Shown here piece after piece: positions 32,231-45,853 of a stretch of DNA of 64,000 nucleotides; within the stretch, counting starts at the first letter, position 1, and each line of letters opens with the position of its first letter. A program made the position numbers and the translations under genes. The notes beneath the pieces are model-generated. The model did no database searches and was not told the origin of the DNA. It worked only from the letters and a program-made list of their open reading frames with translations. The stretch comes from Sphagnum compactum (Eukaryota > Bryophyta > Sphagnopsida > Sphagnales), in the NCBI GenBank assembly GCA_965153455.1, contig OZ234503.1, positions 8,524,157 through 8,588,156 on the forward strand. The letters run 5' to 3'.

Positions 32231-33584
32231 TCAATAAGGGACAATTTCCAAATGTTTCATTCATGGTGAAACAAATTCTTAGCATTCTCAAATCACACAT
32301 TGGAAAAAAAAAATGTTTAGCCTTATTGGGGTGCTAACATTTTTACAATGTTATCGCTTACAAATGGAAAACCTTGATGAGATCATCACTATGGCGAAAA
32401 GTTGTCCTATTCATCCACACTTTAATTGCAAGAAAAGAGTGGATTTTATAGAATATGTGAAAACTAAAGCAATGATAACTATGATTTGATTGAAAAAGTG
32501 GAATATTGTGAGGAATTACATTTAGATGATGATTAGTGTGGATGGTTTGGTTTTGTATGTGGAATTGGGTGGTTTTATGTGGGTTGTCGTTGAAGCATGG
32601 TTTGGTGTTTGTATGTTGGTTTTGTGGGGACCCACCAGTCCCATTCATAACCAACAAAAGGTTTTTTTTTTTTAAATGAATGTGTAACCAACTGGTGTAG
32701 TAAATTGATTTTATATTTTCAATACACATCTTTCCTAATTATAAAAAAGAATATGCTTAATTGGTATCCAGAGGATATGTCTAAAAAGTTGATAATTGGA
32801 CAACATTGGTCCAAACTCGGTTTCACACATTTTAAAGCCTGAAACTTCATCCAAATTACTAAGAACAGGACATTATACTGTTCCCAATGAAGATGCTTTC
32901 ACTCCCCCATAACTCCTTCTCTTAACCTTCATATCATACCTTTATAATCCATCAGATCCCAAAGGGTTTTCAAGTTGATTTCCATCTCAAAGACAAACCT
33001 TATGGGTTTAGAAAATGGTTTCATCTTCTATTTTCATTTCTGCAACAGTGTCCACAACACAGGGACTTTGTTTTCCTGACTTCAATGTTCTTGGCAACTC
33101 CCACATGAATATGAAGAAGATACAAAGGTCAATAGAAAGCACCCATTTTGAATGGATGGTATGTGTTTCCATCCAGAAGCCTGGAACCCATCTTGAGTAT
33201 TTGTCTTCAATTTGTGATCTGACGACTTGTCCTGATTCAGCAAGAAGGGAAAAAGCACTACCACCTATCACTTGAAACATCATTTGCTTGCCCTCCACCC
33301 CTCCCTGGCTCCTTCAAATATATAATTCTCACGCTTCACATGAAGCTGCAGCTAAAAAAACTATAGCAAAACATCAAATCTAATGGATAGACTAGCTACT
33401 GGGTGCAACATGAAAGTAGAATACTACATGAATTGTAGAAATTCTTGGTTGCACAAAATTGCATTGTGGAGGAGTCTGTCTGCACTTGACTAGTTTTATA
33501 ACACACAAATTATTGCACATCAATTTTCAGATGACAGTAATGTACAGTAGGTTTGAGCTTTGAACTTGTGTTGTTGGGGACTAC
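32231..33584. other. Intergenic DNA downstream of the GNAT gene
   Basis: The open frames at 32358-32729 (minus) and 33008-33298 (both strands) have no recognisable domain. GC content rises toward 33.5 kb where the GNAT gene ends. Confidence 0.4.
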
Positions 33585-35637
33585 TTACTCAGGTACCAAC
33601 TTCACTCTAGATAATCTCTTGCGCATGAGATAGCGGCGGCGTTGGAAGGTTAAAACAGACAGCAAACTGTCAGTTGCCACCACTTGGTAGCCTGCCTCCT
33701 TGTACATGTTCAGAGGAGCAGTGTCCACAATCCGGCAATGCAGATACATGTCTTGGTATCCCTTGGTCATTGCAAGATCCTCTGCTGCCTTCAACATCTG
33801 TCGGCCTAAACCCCTCCTGCAAAACACGTCAAGAAACATCCAAAGATCAAATACCACCCCCAACCCTTTTATGATAGAGTAGAGGAGAAGATGAAGAGAA
33901 AGAGAGATGAGAGAGGGGATTGGGAGGGGAAGAGAGAGAGAGAAGCCTCATTCTTGAGATTGAAATTTTGCACTCAGAAATTAAACTGAAAAGTTATGTA
34001 CCAACCTGCGGTAGTCTCTACTAACAGCCATGTTGCAGATGTAAGGAGCATTGGGAGGTGGCGGTGGGTTTGGGAGATAGGGATGTCCAGTTACACAGAA
34101 TGAAAGCTCCACTGTTCCAGCTACAATCCAATTTCCTGACCATCTGTCATCCATCAGACCCATTGAAGGGTTATCCTCTGCAGGTGCATATAAGCCAACA
34201 AGTGTCACTGCCTGAGGAAGAGCTGCACGCCGCTCCCTGACATACTGTTTCACTGTGAGTGAAAGCAGAGGACGATAAGTGAGCAAACCCCCCATCAGCT
34301 CAGCAAATGAATCCACCAAAAGCTCTTCTGTGGCTTTCATGTGTTCTTTACGCAAGGCCTGAATCACTAATACCCCTTTCTTGCTCTCATGCCTGCAAAT
34401 CCACAACCCAAGAATTTCATCTCCCTGGAAGAAGCTCAACTATAAAGGGCATTGCACATTGAATCACAGAAGCTGGGGGTTACAAATTGATGACACCTGA
34501 GAACCCTTTCATTCCTGATTCCAAAAAATATGAACTACCAACAAAATTGCATGCCTTCACTGGGATATCAGCAGAACCTACAGTCAGGATGATCATCCCC
34601 ACCTCCTCTTACAAAGAGACTCACAAGACAGTTGTGGCATCAACCACTTTGTGTGTCAGATTGCAAAGACGCAAGGAATTCATAGGATCAAACCCTCTTC
34701 ATGTGACAGATTGTGAAGACATAAGATAGTCATGGCATCGAATTTCTGAGGTTAGTTACATTCGAGACAAAACAGTTGTATTACAATGTAGGCAAAACGG
34801 ATTGACTTGCCTGTACTCATATCTTTCCAAGAAATCAATCTTCTGTAATTCAGCAGGAGACCATCTGCCAGAAGCTTTATCAGGTTCACTGAGCAGATCT
34901 TCTGCCAGCCGTCTGCGCACCTGCAATTGCTCCTGAGCTGTCTCTTGTTCAGCCTTCTCTGTATCAGATAATAATGTGCAAGAGGAATTTGCATCACTTG
35001 GTGTTGCTGATCCTGCTCCTTCTTCAGCTGAAAACATTCTCCAATTCTGTGATTCACCTTCTGAAGAGCAGCTGCTCACCTTCTCATGGGATGAATCTTC
35101 TTCTTCTTCTTCTTCACTGCAGATTCTCCCATTCAAGTCTGAATAGTCTTCCTTGCCATCAATCCCTGAAGGATATTCTAAACTAGATGAAGCTCCTCCT
35201 GTCAGGAGATTGCTATCATTAAGGTCAGAATCTAGCCTTGCCTGAACTTCTGCAGTGGATTTTCTGCCTATGGAGATTTCTTGTGAAGATGATCCCTCTT
35301 CCAAAGGTGCCTCTAGCCCCAGCTTCTCAGCACCAAAGACATAGCCACTCCTTCCCCTCCTCCTCCTCCTCCTCCTTGGTTTCAGCCCGCCTCCTGTAAC
35401 GGCTTCAAGTCCCTTGTGGCTTGAAACCCAATGAGGATTAGGTCTTCTGGGATGTAGCAGGAGATGCTGGAGATGCTGCTGCTGCTGGTAAGGAGGAGGA
35501 GTATAGCAGCTCCAAAATCTGCATCGCGCAGCTATGATGGCTCTTGGTCTGCACTGATGAACTCCTTGAGCACAGTTTTGTTGCAAATGGAATAGTGAAG
35601 GTGCGAGAGGGGAGGAAGTCCCTACCATGACCACCAT
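33585..35637 (-). CDS. GNAT-family N-acetyltransferase with plastid-like leader
   Basis: Three coding exons: 35637-34811, 34392-34006 and 33816-33585, with phases agreeing, giving 481 residues. Introns are 34810-34393 (donor GC, acceptor AG) and 34005-33817. Start chosen at the first ATG (MVVMVGTSSPLAPSLF); the second ATG is at 35628. The N-terminal half is Ser/Gln/Arg-rich with RRRRRRRR and EEEEEE tracts, fitting a plastid transit peptide plus linker. The acetyltransferase domain occupies about residues 276-470. Joining exons 2 and 3 makes RDYRRRGLGRQML, the Q/RxxGxG/A acetyl-CoA loop, preceded by NAPYICNMAVS and followed by YLHCRIVDTAPLNMYKEAGY. This resembles the plant plastid GNAT group (GNAT4/5/7-like), which acetylates protein N-termini and lysines; that role is inferred. 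It shares a short divergent promoter with the phosphatase-like gene. Confidence 0.88.
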
Positions 35638-36311
35638 GATTTCTCGCCCAGGAAGGCCAAAAGAAGAAAACCCTGGGTTCACGAAGATGATGAGAGCAGC
35701 AGCAGCAGCGCCTCCAAATGCAAGAATCCAGTGAGTAAACCAAACTGCAGAAGCATACTGACTCCTACTCTCTATAACAAAGCCATTGATGCTGCTTGCT
35801 GCAAACAATCCTGCAAGAGAAAAAGTGTACGCACTCTGTCTGGGAAACCCAACAATTTCCGCACTCCGGGAACCCAAGAATCGGTCAGCTCAACATGATG
35901 ATGAACCAAGGCTGAGAACCCCAGACCTCAAAGCATCTGAGAGAGATAGATACAGGATGCCTGCACACAGATTCTTCAAATGGGTGAGAAGACTGCTGCC
36001 TGAAGATGGCGAATGCGTCGAGATTGGATCCAAATCTGTGACATCATCTCGTGGATGACACAACAAACTATTGCACCAGCCAGCAGGAGCAAATCCAGAA
36101 AACGAACAAAACCCTTTTCCTCATGAACCCCGAGCAACGAAACGTCGAAATCGCAGAGAGAGAGATAGAGAGAGAGTGAGAGAGAAGAGAATGGGTCCCT
36201 ACCCTTATCTGCCGCGTGTTGTTGGGCCCTATCCGTTTCCAAGGAAAGAAAGTTTGCTGCAGGAATTAATCAAGGACTGGGTATGGTTCAAGAGCTTGGG
36301 ATTTGCAAAGG
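35638..36311. promoter_or_regulatory. Divergent promoter region between GNAT and phosphatase-like genes
   Basis: The 674 bp between the two start codons must hold both leaders and promoters. A GA-rich tract lies at about 36157-36191 (GAGAGAGAGATAGAGAGAG and similar), a common plant core-promoter feature. I see no convincing TATA box. The GNAT frame stays open to 35877 but has no further ATG. Confidence 0.5.
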
Positions 36312-38660
36312 ATGAGAAGAGACATGGCTGCTGCATATGGAGGTTCTGTAGTAGCTATGGCAGCAGCAGCAGCAGCAGCAGCTCCAACAAGTTCAGCGCA
36401 TTGCAATCTATATTCCGCACTTGTGGGTTTCCAGAATCCACCGTCGTCGTCGTCTCCGAATTCCGTTCGTCTCCCATCTCTAGCTCCTTTGTTGTCTCAG
36501 TGTCGATGGCTCAGCAGCTCAAGGACATCTCGTGAGGAGCAACAACCCACTGTTGGGAAAAGATCATGGGTGTTGTTCAACAAGGCCAGATGCACGGAGA
36601 CTTCGAGGGTTGTTGCTGCTGCTGCAATTGTATGCTTGCAAAGCGGCAGCCAGAATGAAGAGAGTAAGGAAAGAAGGGAAAGAGTTGTGGAAGGTGAACA
36701 GCAGCAGCAGCAGCAGCAGCAGGACACAACTGTGAGGTTTGATGTGAGCAGCAATTGTGTGAACCCATCGTTCCGAGTATCTCCATTTCTGCAACGATCT
36801 GTGGTAAGTACATGAGCACAACAGAATCCTCTCCTTTCCTTCACTTCCTCTACTCTCAAACCATGTCGGAGATCTGAGTAGAGTTGTTCCCCTTTTTTTC
36901 CATCTGTGTGCAGCTTCTTTCATGCACCACCCACCATAGCTCTGCTTGCAGAACCATGTTGCAGAACCCCATCATCTCTCAACATAAAGGAAACCTTTCC
37001 GGTCTTTCTTCCCCTAACCAACACCCTTTGCATTTGCCTCCAGGACCAAGCCAGTGATTCAAAGCTCCGAATTCTGTTTCTGAGTGAAGGCAATGTGTGT
37101 CGCTCCATTTTCGCAGAGGCAATTTTCTCTCATCTTATTCAGGATCAAGACTTGCAGGACAGCATCGAATGTACTTCCAAGGTGAACGTGATGATGATGA
37201 TGATGATGAGATTCAATGCTTTAGAACCCTAGATCAAACAAAACCCACAAAAGAAAAACTTGGAAAACAACTCTGATGCAAAAGATTGATCAAGATCATG
37301 CACCTTTGAATCTATCCATTTATGTGCTATTGTACGTTCAGAAACATACATCTCAGTTTTAGTTTCAATTGCTGCTGCAGGCTTCAAAGGATTATAATGT
37401 CGGGGAAGCTCCTGATGCAAGAGCAGTGGAAGTTGCACAAGAGTTAGGCTTGCAACTACGTGAGGGAGCTGTTGCTCGGGTCTTTGACTGCACCTCTGAC
37501 ATTGTCCTCTTTGATCTTCTGTTAGTCATGGACAAAGTAAGCCAAGCCTGCTTCTCTCTCTCTCTCTTCATTTTGTTGTTGTTGTTTGCTTGTACCTCAT
37601 TGTTGTTGCTCTCTGAGTGAAAATACATATAGATTTCTTTGTCCTGTCCCCATTTTCTTTTTGTTGCGATGCTCAAAAAGGGATTGGGAAAAAAAAGTGG
37701 AAGATTTATATCTCCTCTCCTCTGCAGTTCAATGCATCAGATGTTTTGAAAGAAGTCACAGTTTATGAGGCTATTGACAAGGAGGGTCGATATTCTTACA
37801 AAGTACGACGCCTCGGTGAATTTTGCAGAAAACGAACGGTAAACATTGGATCTCCCTATTAGTTCTGAACTTGTCTCTGAGCTTTGATCTTGAGCTTTGT
37901 GTATTTGTGTTTTTCTGTGTGAAGGATGGACATGCTAATGTAGTGTAATTTTAGTTCCAAGGTTTAGAAGATCATTGAAACAAAAGGATTGATTTTCAAA
38001 CTGACTGAAGCACAAATTTCTGGTCAGCAGGTAGAAGACATTGATGACCCTCTATATGGCAACATGGGTGGTCCTGAAGAGCTGGTATATGTCTGAACTG
38101 TCCCAACTCAAATTCTGGAACTGGTGTTTTTTCCACTTTTACATTGCTTGGAAACTATGTGGATTTGTTATGGAAGTGATCACAATTTAGCTGTGGAAAA
38201 TATGTCATTTTCTCATGTAAAATGAAGGTAGGTCAAAACCAACCTTCTGTCTTTTCAGGATGAAACTGCAAGCTTTTGCTCTTAATGAAGTCAAGAAAGA
38301 CAAAGTGATATGTTTTTTCATGATGTTCAAACACATGTTGACATGATCTGTGTGTGTGTATATCAGGAGCTTTTGCGAGAAGTTTATCAAGATCTGCAGG
38401 ATTCCTGTGAAGGCCTCCTCCAATTTTTGATGGAAACCAAAACCAGCTTGCAAGGTTTCTCAACTCTTCTCTTTCTCAGCCTAACAAATACACCACATCT
38501 CCCAATTGAATTGCATGTTCACCGTTGTTCTACTATGGATCAATATTTTTTGTTCGTCATCGTCATCTCTGGAAAGTTGCTAGACTGTTGTGTGCTACAC
38601 ACTATCATAGATCATGACTATTGTAGAACACTCATGCACCGATTGTTTGAGGATTTGTAG
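36312..38660 (+). CDS. Low-molecular-weight tyrosine-phosphatase-like protein, nucleophile Cys replaced by Ser
   Basis: Exons 36312-36803, 37044-37181, 37381-37536, 37728-37838, 38031-38084 and 38367 onward, all joined in phase 0. The last exon is open to a TAG at 38658-38660 but may splice at about 38455; I could not settle the 3' end. Start at the first ATG (MRRDMAAAYGG). Exon 1 (164 codons) is Ala/Ser-rich with an 8-Gln tract from (CAG)8, a likely plastid leader. The LMW-PTP domain starts in exon 2: KLRILFLSEGNVCRSIFAEA aligns with the P-loop (V/F)CLGNICRSPxAEA, where the first Cys is the nucleophile; here it is Ser. The Arg and GN are kept. Exon 3 has the GEAPDARAVEVA and LLLVMDK motifs, and exon 5 the general-acid loop (DDPLYG). 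Hydrolysis is doubtful; a phosphate-binding or regulatory role is possible. Confidence 0.85.
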
Positions 38661-41600
38661 GTTCAGAGACACTGAAGCAAGGGATAGCACGTACATTGGG
38701 TCAAATGGAGTCACTCGATTGGCTTGTACCCCCGATGTTGCAGCGTGCCTAACAAAATTCTGCAAATCAAAATTTTGCCAAACAGGAGGCAGGAGGGGGA
38801 GTGGGATTTTTTGAGTCCTTCATGAGCTTGAGCGGCATTTCCTCAGAAAAAACAGTGAGGGTAGGCTTTAAAGTTAGGGATTGGTCAGTTGCTGACAATT
38901 TTCAGACTTTATAGCAGCTGAAGACTCAGATCTCAGAACCCTAAACCCTTAGCATGACAAATTGGGACAAGCAGGAATGGAAAAAGATGACTTCAGAGGA
39001 CAATGCTATAGCAGATTTCAAGGCAGATTTTCAAACATCAAAGAGATCAGTTCTGCTGTCAACCATTCCAATTTTCTTAGTCCAAGTTCCAAGTACCTTC
39101 AAGGTGGTCAAGATCGTGGCCAACCAAGGCCCTGGTTCCATGGATCTCCACTATTTGCAGGTACGCCTCAAACTTCCCGTGTGCCTATGTTTGAAGGAAT
39201 CATCGTGTATCACATTTTGTTCAAACAAAACGTACGTACATCCCCTGAGAAAAAACCTACATTGAACTGAAAAATTGTTCAGATCATTATCCATTTATAT
39301 AACAGATATATAATGAATTAACTTCATAAACAGGCATTACGGGCCTTACATGTCTACATGTACAAAACTAAAATGAAGGGCTTGTTGTAACATGAAAGGA
39401 CTTTTCTTTAATATTTTAAAAAATAGAAGATGGGTAATTGTTTAAATCCAAACAACACTTATTATTTTGGTTCCTTTCAATGTGTCATTGTAAATGAAAT
39501 TTGGAGAGTAAACATCAATCACTTACAATGTTAATAAACGCAACTTGAAAAATGCATACAAGTTTTTTTGGTCCTTATATTATTAGAATTCAAATTTGTT
39601 GCAAATGATCAAATGTATGGATTTAATTGCTTACACAAGTTATCCAACATGATTTCAAAATAAAATTTGACTAAATTAAAATGAAATATGGAATTTACTT
39701 TGTAAACTCTTTAGTGACAACACCTAGATATGCTATAAAACACTCAATGCTTAGAAGTCAAGAAATTAAAATTATTTCGTTGAATCTTGTGCAATTGTTT
39801 TGGGAGTCTCGCATATCAAAGCTTTGAGTAAATCGATAATAATTTACAAATTTGATGCATCATTGTAAATGAAATTTGGAAAATAACATCAATTATTTAC
39901 AATATTAAAAACGCAACTTGAAAAATGTGTACAAGTTTTACTTTGTTCTTATATTAAAATTGAAATATACAGAATGTACGGATTTGGTTTAATTGTTCAT
40001 ATAAGTCTTTCATTTTTTGAGAGTAAAAATGAAACATAACATTTTCTTAAAACATTTGAAAAAAATCTTTGAAAAATGAACATAAATTAAAATGAAAGAA
40101 ACAAAAGTGATGAAACATTGGGATTCAAATGATTATTATTAAAAATAATTGTAAATGTTCGTTTCTTTTATTGTTATTCTTGCCTTTTTCTCACATTTTC
40201 AAAATTAAGCTTCAATTGAAATTTTTAAATATATTTAATTATGAAAGTACATTCCATATATCCAAAGTCTTTTCCCAACCACAAGGTTTTAATATGTATT
40301 ATATTTTGGTATGATTCACAAGGTGGCACATGTAATGAACATTGAACCAATTAACTTAATTATCTAAACGTCATTCACACCTAGTGCTAAAACTAATAAG
40401 CCGTTGGTAAATTTTTTTGAATTTTTTGTGCATTCATATATGTAGTGTTAATTAACATTGTTGATGATGCGGCATCATTGTTAGAAAATGATTTTAATTT
40501 GGTGTTAACATTTGTGATAGTTAATATTCAATCCTAGGTTCTAAGGTTTTAACTCAATGTTATGTAAAGAGGCAAAAAATGATCGTTTAATTCGATATCA
40601 AAAAACACAATTTTAATTATGTAGTTATTTTAATCATGATCACAAACCACCAACATTCATCATGATCGTGTGAATTTATCATGACAAAAGTAAGTTGCAT
40701 TACCTTTTGAAACCTTAATTTAAATTAACATTAACTTAAATGTGAATGGGCATCAAAAATTATAACTAATATTTTAAGTTAATGCTAATTTTAATATAAG
40801 TATTTTTATGATGTTATTTAAATATTAGGTTACCTAACATTATAAACCTTAACATTAAGTCTAATGATTTGCAATTGAAATTCATGATCATGATCACCTT
40901 GTAATTCATAATTCATTGTTATGACCATTTTGAACAATATTAAACTAATAACCCAAATAGTTGAGGTTCATAATCAATCACTTTACAAACCATCATTTAT
41001 AAATTATATTAAAATGAACATTAAATCCATTACATTTATGGTCACCTTGCAACCATAATTCATGATTGATAGTTTGAAAAATGTTTGCCAATGTGACATT
41101 TTTTTTATTAATTGTGAATGAAACAATTATGGCCCATAACATGATTATTCTTCAAATAAATAAGTTGATAGTTAAAGATAATGAAACATGTAGGTTAGCC
41201 TTGACTAAGTATCGTAATTGTCACCTTTCACATAACTATAGATTATAGTAGGCCATCAACCTAATATTGATGTTGTTGCATATGAATTAAGTTAATGATC
41301 TTTTACAATTTGTATAATATTCCTCAGCTTTCATTTAAAATTTTCAATGACATAAAAATTAGATTATATTTGGTGGTTTGCAAAACAATTCATATGTCGC
41401 TTCATCATAATCATTTTAATTGTATAAAATTTTCCCTAGACAATTTTGGGGACAATTCGAATCGGTTGAAATTTCATTCAAAATCCAATCAATAAGTATA
41501 ACTTCTTTTTGACAATTTTTATGAATGAATAGAAAATATGAAGGAAAGACTCTAAAATGAATGAACAAAAAAATAGTTAATTGTTCAGCATACAAATATT

Positions 41601-44600
41601 AAAAAGCTTACGTTTCTAAAACAAAATATGTTTTTACCAAACAAAATGCAATGGTTTAAACAAATGTTGATTTTTGATTTCAGACTACATAAATTCTTTT
41701 TTTCTTAACGCAAAATGATGTTAGGGTTTGAAAGTTAATCTCATGGTTTTCTTTTTCCTTTCATTCTAATGCATATTTTATTGCAAAGAACCTAATAATG
41801 AACCTTGAATGAATGCTTTCAATCCAACACCCATAATCTTTACGAATATAAAATACCAAAATTATTATTTTTACAAAATTACACGATACCAACACAAAAA
41901 AATGTTTTAAAAATTTATGCTTAAGTTATCTGCAATTTATTTATGGCATAGCATATGATTTTTGACATAAAAAAATATTTTACAATATTTTCGAAAACAA
42001 CATTAGACAACTTGTACCTTTAACATTTATTGACTTTGTTAAAATAATAATAATAATAATAATATCATAAAGATCTTGCACGGATGCAAAAAATTAATAG
42101 ATGTACATAAATTATTAGCAATGGAATCAAATCAAACAAAACTTCACATAAAAAATCAAGAAGAAAAATCAATAATGTATTTTGTCTATGAAGATGAAAT
42201 TAAAAACGAACCCAACCAAAACATCCATAACATTTTTTTTAAATAACATACAAATTGACATTAACTTTAACATATAAAAATTGAATATATATTATGTAAA
42301 ACAAACACTAAAACGTATGTCATTAAAATAATTAAAAACTTAAAGATAATGAAAAAATTCAAAAAATTGAAATTCAAAAACCCAAATTTCATCATTGAAT
42401 TTTAAAATTTTATTAAACAATAAAATCAAGAAAAAAATCATTTATAAATACCAAATATTGAAATAACAATATAATATTTACATCCATACTCAAATATGAA
42501 TCAAACAAATATGAATCAAAATTCACATCCTTAGTCACATAATTTTCCATTTAATGACATGGAATCATATGATATTGAAAACAATATGAAAAATAGAAAG
42601 TTCATCAATGAAACAAATATGCATCCAACATTATCAAAAAAATTTAATGATACAAATATATATAAATTAAATAATTTTCAAATTACTTCATTCGAAAATT
42701 GCATTGAAAACGCATTAAATAATTATTGCAATACATAGGATGAACCGTATCTCATATTATTTCATGTTATTTCATCCTTTACATATATATATGTAATGTT
42801 GGCCTCCATCTTCCATTTTTGTTTTGTCGTTTTTGTTTCATCATATAATGTTTTATTATATTGATTAGGTTTATTTATTCTTAAAATTTTGAGTATAATA
42901 TTTTTCCTAATGTGATATCCCATACTTTACATTCACAACCTTATTTACATGTTTAAATATGGTTTATAACCGAAACCAATGTCAAGCCTTTCAAATTTTA
43001 ATTTTAAGTGGTGAGAAAGTGTTACTATTTTCTTTTTAAACTCTTCTCATCTTTTGTCAATTTGGGCATGGGTATCAAATTGAAACTCCCTTGGGACATT
43101 CCATCTGGGACTCCCCCAACCATATTTATATTTGTGTATCCTAATAACTTTGAAATGTGAAATGTAAATTGTTGACATTTGAATCCCCTATATCATTTTA
43201 TTTGAAACCCTTTAGATGTTATAAAACATTTGTTTTCTCTTTTTCAATGATGATGTTTTCTCCTCCCTTTTCAAGGAATTACCAAAATAAAATATGAGGG
43301 TGCATTTAAATTAGTTTAGATTAAAAGGAGCTTAAAATAAAACATTTACTAATTTGCACCTAAGTTTTTATTATATCATTTATTTAAAACAAATTTCTTT
43401 TTAAAGAGCACATCCTTTTGGGTTCCACTTCATCCCAACCTCATTGTTTTATATGAAAATTAATTTCAAAGCATGCTGAAAAATATGTTCAAACTATTAA
43501 AACTTTTACTTTGATGGTTTTAACTTTTACATCAACTAAGATTGTTCACAAGCTGCAAGCCCTTTAAATATTAGATTTATTATTGATAAGCCCAAATGTT
43601 TTAATGAAGTTTTAGTTAGACATAGACTTGGACCTTTTTTTTATTTTTTCAAATTTACATTTATTTGTATGTTTCATCTTTTAGCAAATGAACCATTTAA
43701 CATATTATTTGAAGAGCTTCCATATTCATTAACTTTAAAAATTCAACTAACTTTTCAAATTATTCTCAATGTGTCTCTATATAATGACGAGGCATATTCC
43801 CACTTGAGCATAACATTGTAATGAACAAGGTTTTATATTAATTAATGAACAAATTTTGTGTTTTGAATTTTGTGACACATTTTCAACTCATTTATCCTTT
43901 CATTAATTTGGCATCACAATTAAGGGGTGTTGTAAATTTATGATGCATAATATTCAACACAACCCTAAACATATAACCTTAATGAGTGGTGTTGTAAGTA
44001 GATATTATAAATGTATTCAACACAATATTTTATAAAGTCATTTTAAAAAACTTTCAAATGACAAATGACTAATTGATCTTATTTTCCCATTTGTTTGAAT
44101 ATTTTATGTCATGCAATTCTTCTTTTTTTTAAATCATCATTCCCTTTTGGAAAATTTCATAATATTATTCTATTATCATGTGACAAAGTGATCCATTGAG
44201 AAGGTTTTTTTCTTTAATTCACTTTCAAACTATGTACGTTAACAAACATTTTTCCTTCTTATTTATTCCCTTCCATAATTGATGACATTCAAATCATTAG
44301 TTTCATTTTAGTGGTTTTTTTTGTTTTTGAACTTTTTGCATCCTAATTGACCTTGGTGGGGTTAATAGTCCATCCCTACAAGTATGCAATTGGTCCTCTT
44401 TTTATTTACCTCCCAATTTTTCCCTTCAATTATATTTTGTACCCATAAAAATGGTTTAGATATTTAAGAATGCCTTTTAGTTCATTTAAGAATGTGTTTA
44501 CTTCTTTTTTTCCATGAAGCTTTAAATGAAGATATGCAACATGCAAAAAATACCCAACATTAGGAATGTTCAAACGACCTTTGGGATCTTTTCATAATGT

Positions 44601-45101
44601 TTTATCTAAAGGTTTTCATATTTGTTATAAATTTTTCCCCTTTCAAACTTTCATTACCATCTTTCATTTTTATTAATTTTCATCCAAGTATTTAAGAGGC
44701 ATTTATGTTCAAATTCATTAAAGTGTCATGAGTGTCCCGTGGTTTGTCAACAAAACTCATTCCTTATTTCTAAAGGGGGTGTAAGGCTCAATTTTATTTA
44801 AGTCATTACCCTAAAAACCTAATTGGCCCAATCATTATTTTTTCATTTTTGCAGAACAATTGCCCATTTTTATCAAAGGTTGAAAGATCTTATAGTTCAC
44901 AAATGATTCTCTTCTAAACAAAATTTAAAATGATGTGAGACCTTTTTTCCCTATAACTTAAATTTACATCCCCTTTTTTGAACAATTTTCAAATAAATGA
45001 GCAAATAACTTTCAAAAAAACATATAAAAAAATTACATGAACATACATTTTTCAACATCATTTCAAATATGACTTCTCATCCTCATTGTGTTCACTTGAA
45101 A
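38661..45101. other. Intergenic DNA, strongly AT-rich after 39.3 kb, no gene supported
   Basis: The open frames at 38954-39270 overlap in two frames and resemble nothing known. From 39.3 to 45.1 kb the sequence is AT-rich with short TAA microsatellites (about 42045-42062) and no coding signal. The boundary at 45102 is sharp because a GC-rich insertion begins there. Confidence 0.5.
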
Positions 45102-45590
45102 TCTTATATATTAATTCACTAAGTCTGTCAGTCTGTCCGGGACGGAGGTTTTGGGGGGTGGGGGAGGGAAAGGCCGGTGAAGCAACGGGTGACAGGTGAC
45201 GAAGCGGGGGGGGGCCAGCACGGGACTGCTACTCTTCTCCTGTTGCTGTTATTTTTTCCCTCTTACTGCTGTTATTTTTCTCCCATTATTCTTCTTCTCT
45301 CTTTATTACTATTCGTTTTACTGCTATTATTGATCTCTCTTTATTGGTATTAATCTTCTCTTTGTTAATCAGCACGGGCGGGGGGGGGGGGGGGGGGTCA
45401 GCACGGGGCGGGAAGTTAATTATATATAATAGGGGAACGGGGCGGGGGGATCTACGGGTTAAAGAATTGGAGTGGAAAATGCGAAGGATGGGGGGGGGGG
45501 GGTCGACGGGGTAAAGAACCAGAGTGGGCAATGGGAAGGACCGGGCGCGGGGGAGCTCGACGGGTGCATTATGCATCGGGTTCACACTAG
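45102..45590 (+). mobile_element. Non-autonomous Helitron-like element, plus orientation
   Basis: Starts TCTTATATATTAATTCACTAAGTC after a host A (45101) and ends CACACTAG before a host T (45591). A hairpin-capable GGTGCATTATGCATC lies about 11 bp before the CTAG end. These are the three Helitron hallmarks (5' TC, 3' hairpin plus CTRR, insertion between A and T). It is 489 bp, GC-rich with long G runs, and codes for nothing. The first ~90 bp match the 5' end of the element at 45854-46221. Confidence 0.65.
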
Positions 45591-45853
45591 TCATATGTAA
45601 TTCAAGTCCAAGGACATGATTTTTTACACATCTAATCATCCCATCATTTTGTAACGCTTTTAACATTATTTTTTATAGCATTGCACACCAAATTGAACCT
45701 CCCCCATGTAGAGGTTTTTAATTTAATCCATTGCATCTATGATCAACTCATAAATTCAATGGGGATACACTTTTGTAATGTTCCTATGGAAGGGAATAGA
45801 TAATTTTTCATGATGTGGTTTATAAAGCACCGTTGCATTTTTTCCTTTGTATA

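Noticed and set aside
35976-36242. Minus-strand open frame upstream of the GNAT gene as an extra exon
   Set aside because: Low-complexity Ser/Leu sequence over the GA-rich promoter tract; no splice needed to give GNAT a good ATG.
36071-36535. Ser-rich open frame overlapping the phosphatase-like exon 1
   Set aside because: It is a frame-shifted shadow of exon 1 over the GCA/CAG repeats; only the other frame splices into the LMW-PTP domain.
42040-42065. (TAA)n and other AT microsatellites as regulatory or replication signals
   Set aside because: Common in AT-rich plant intergenic DNA with nothing nearby to suggest function.
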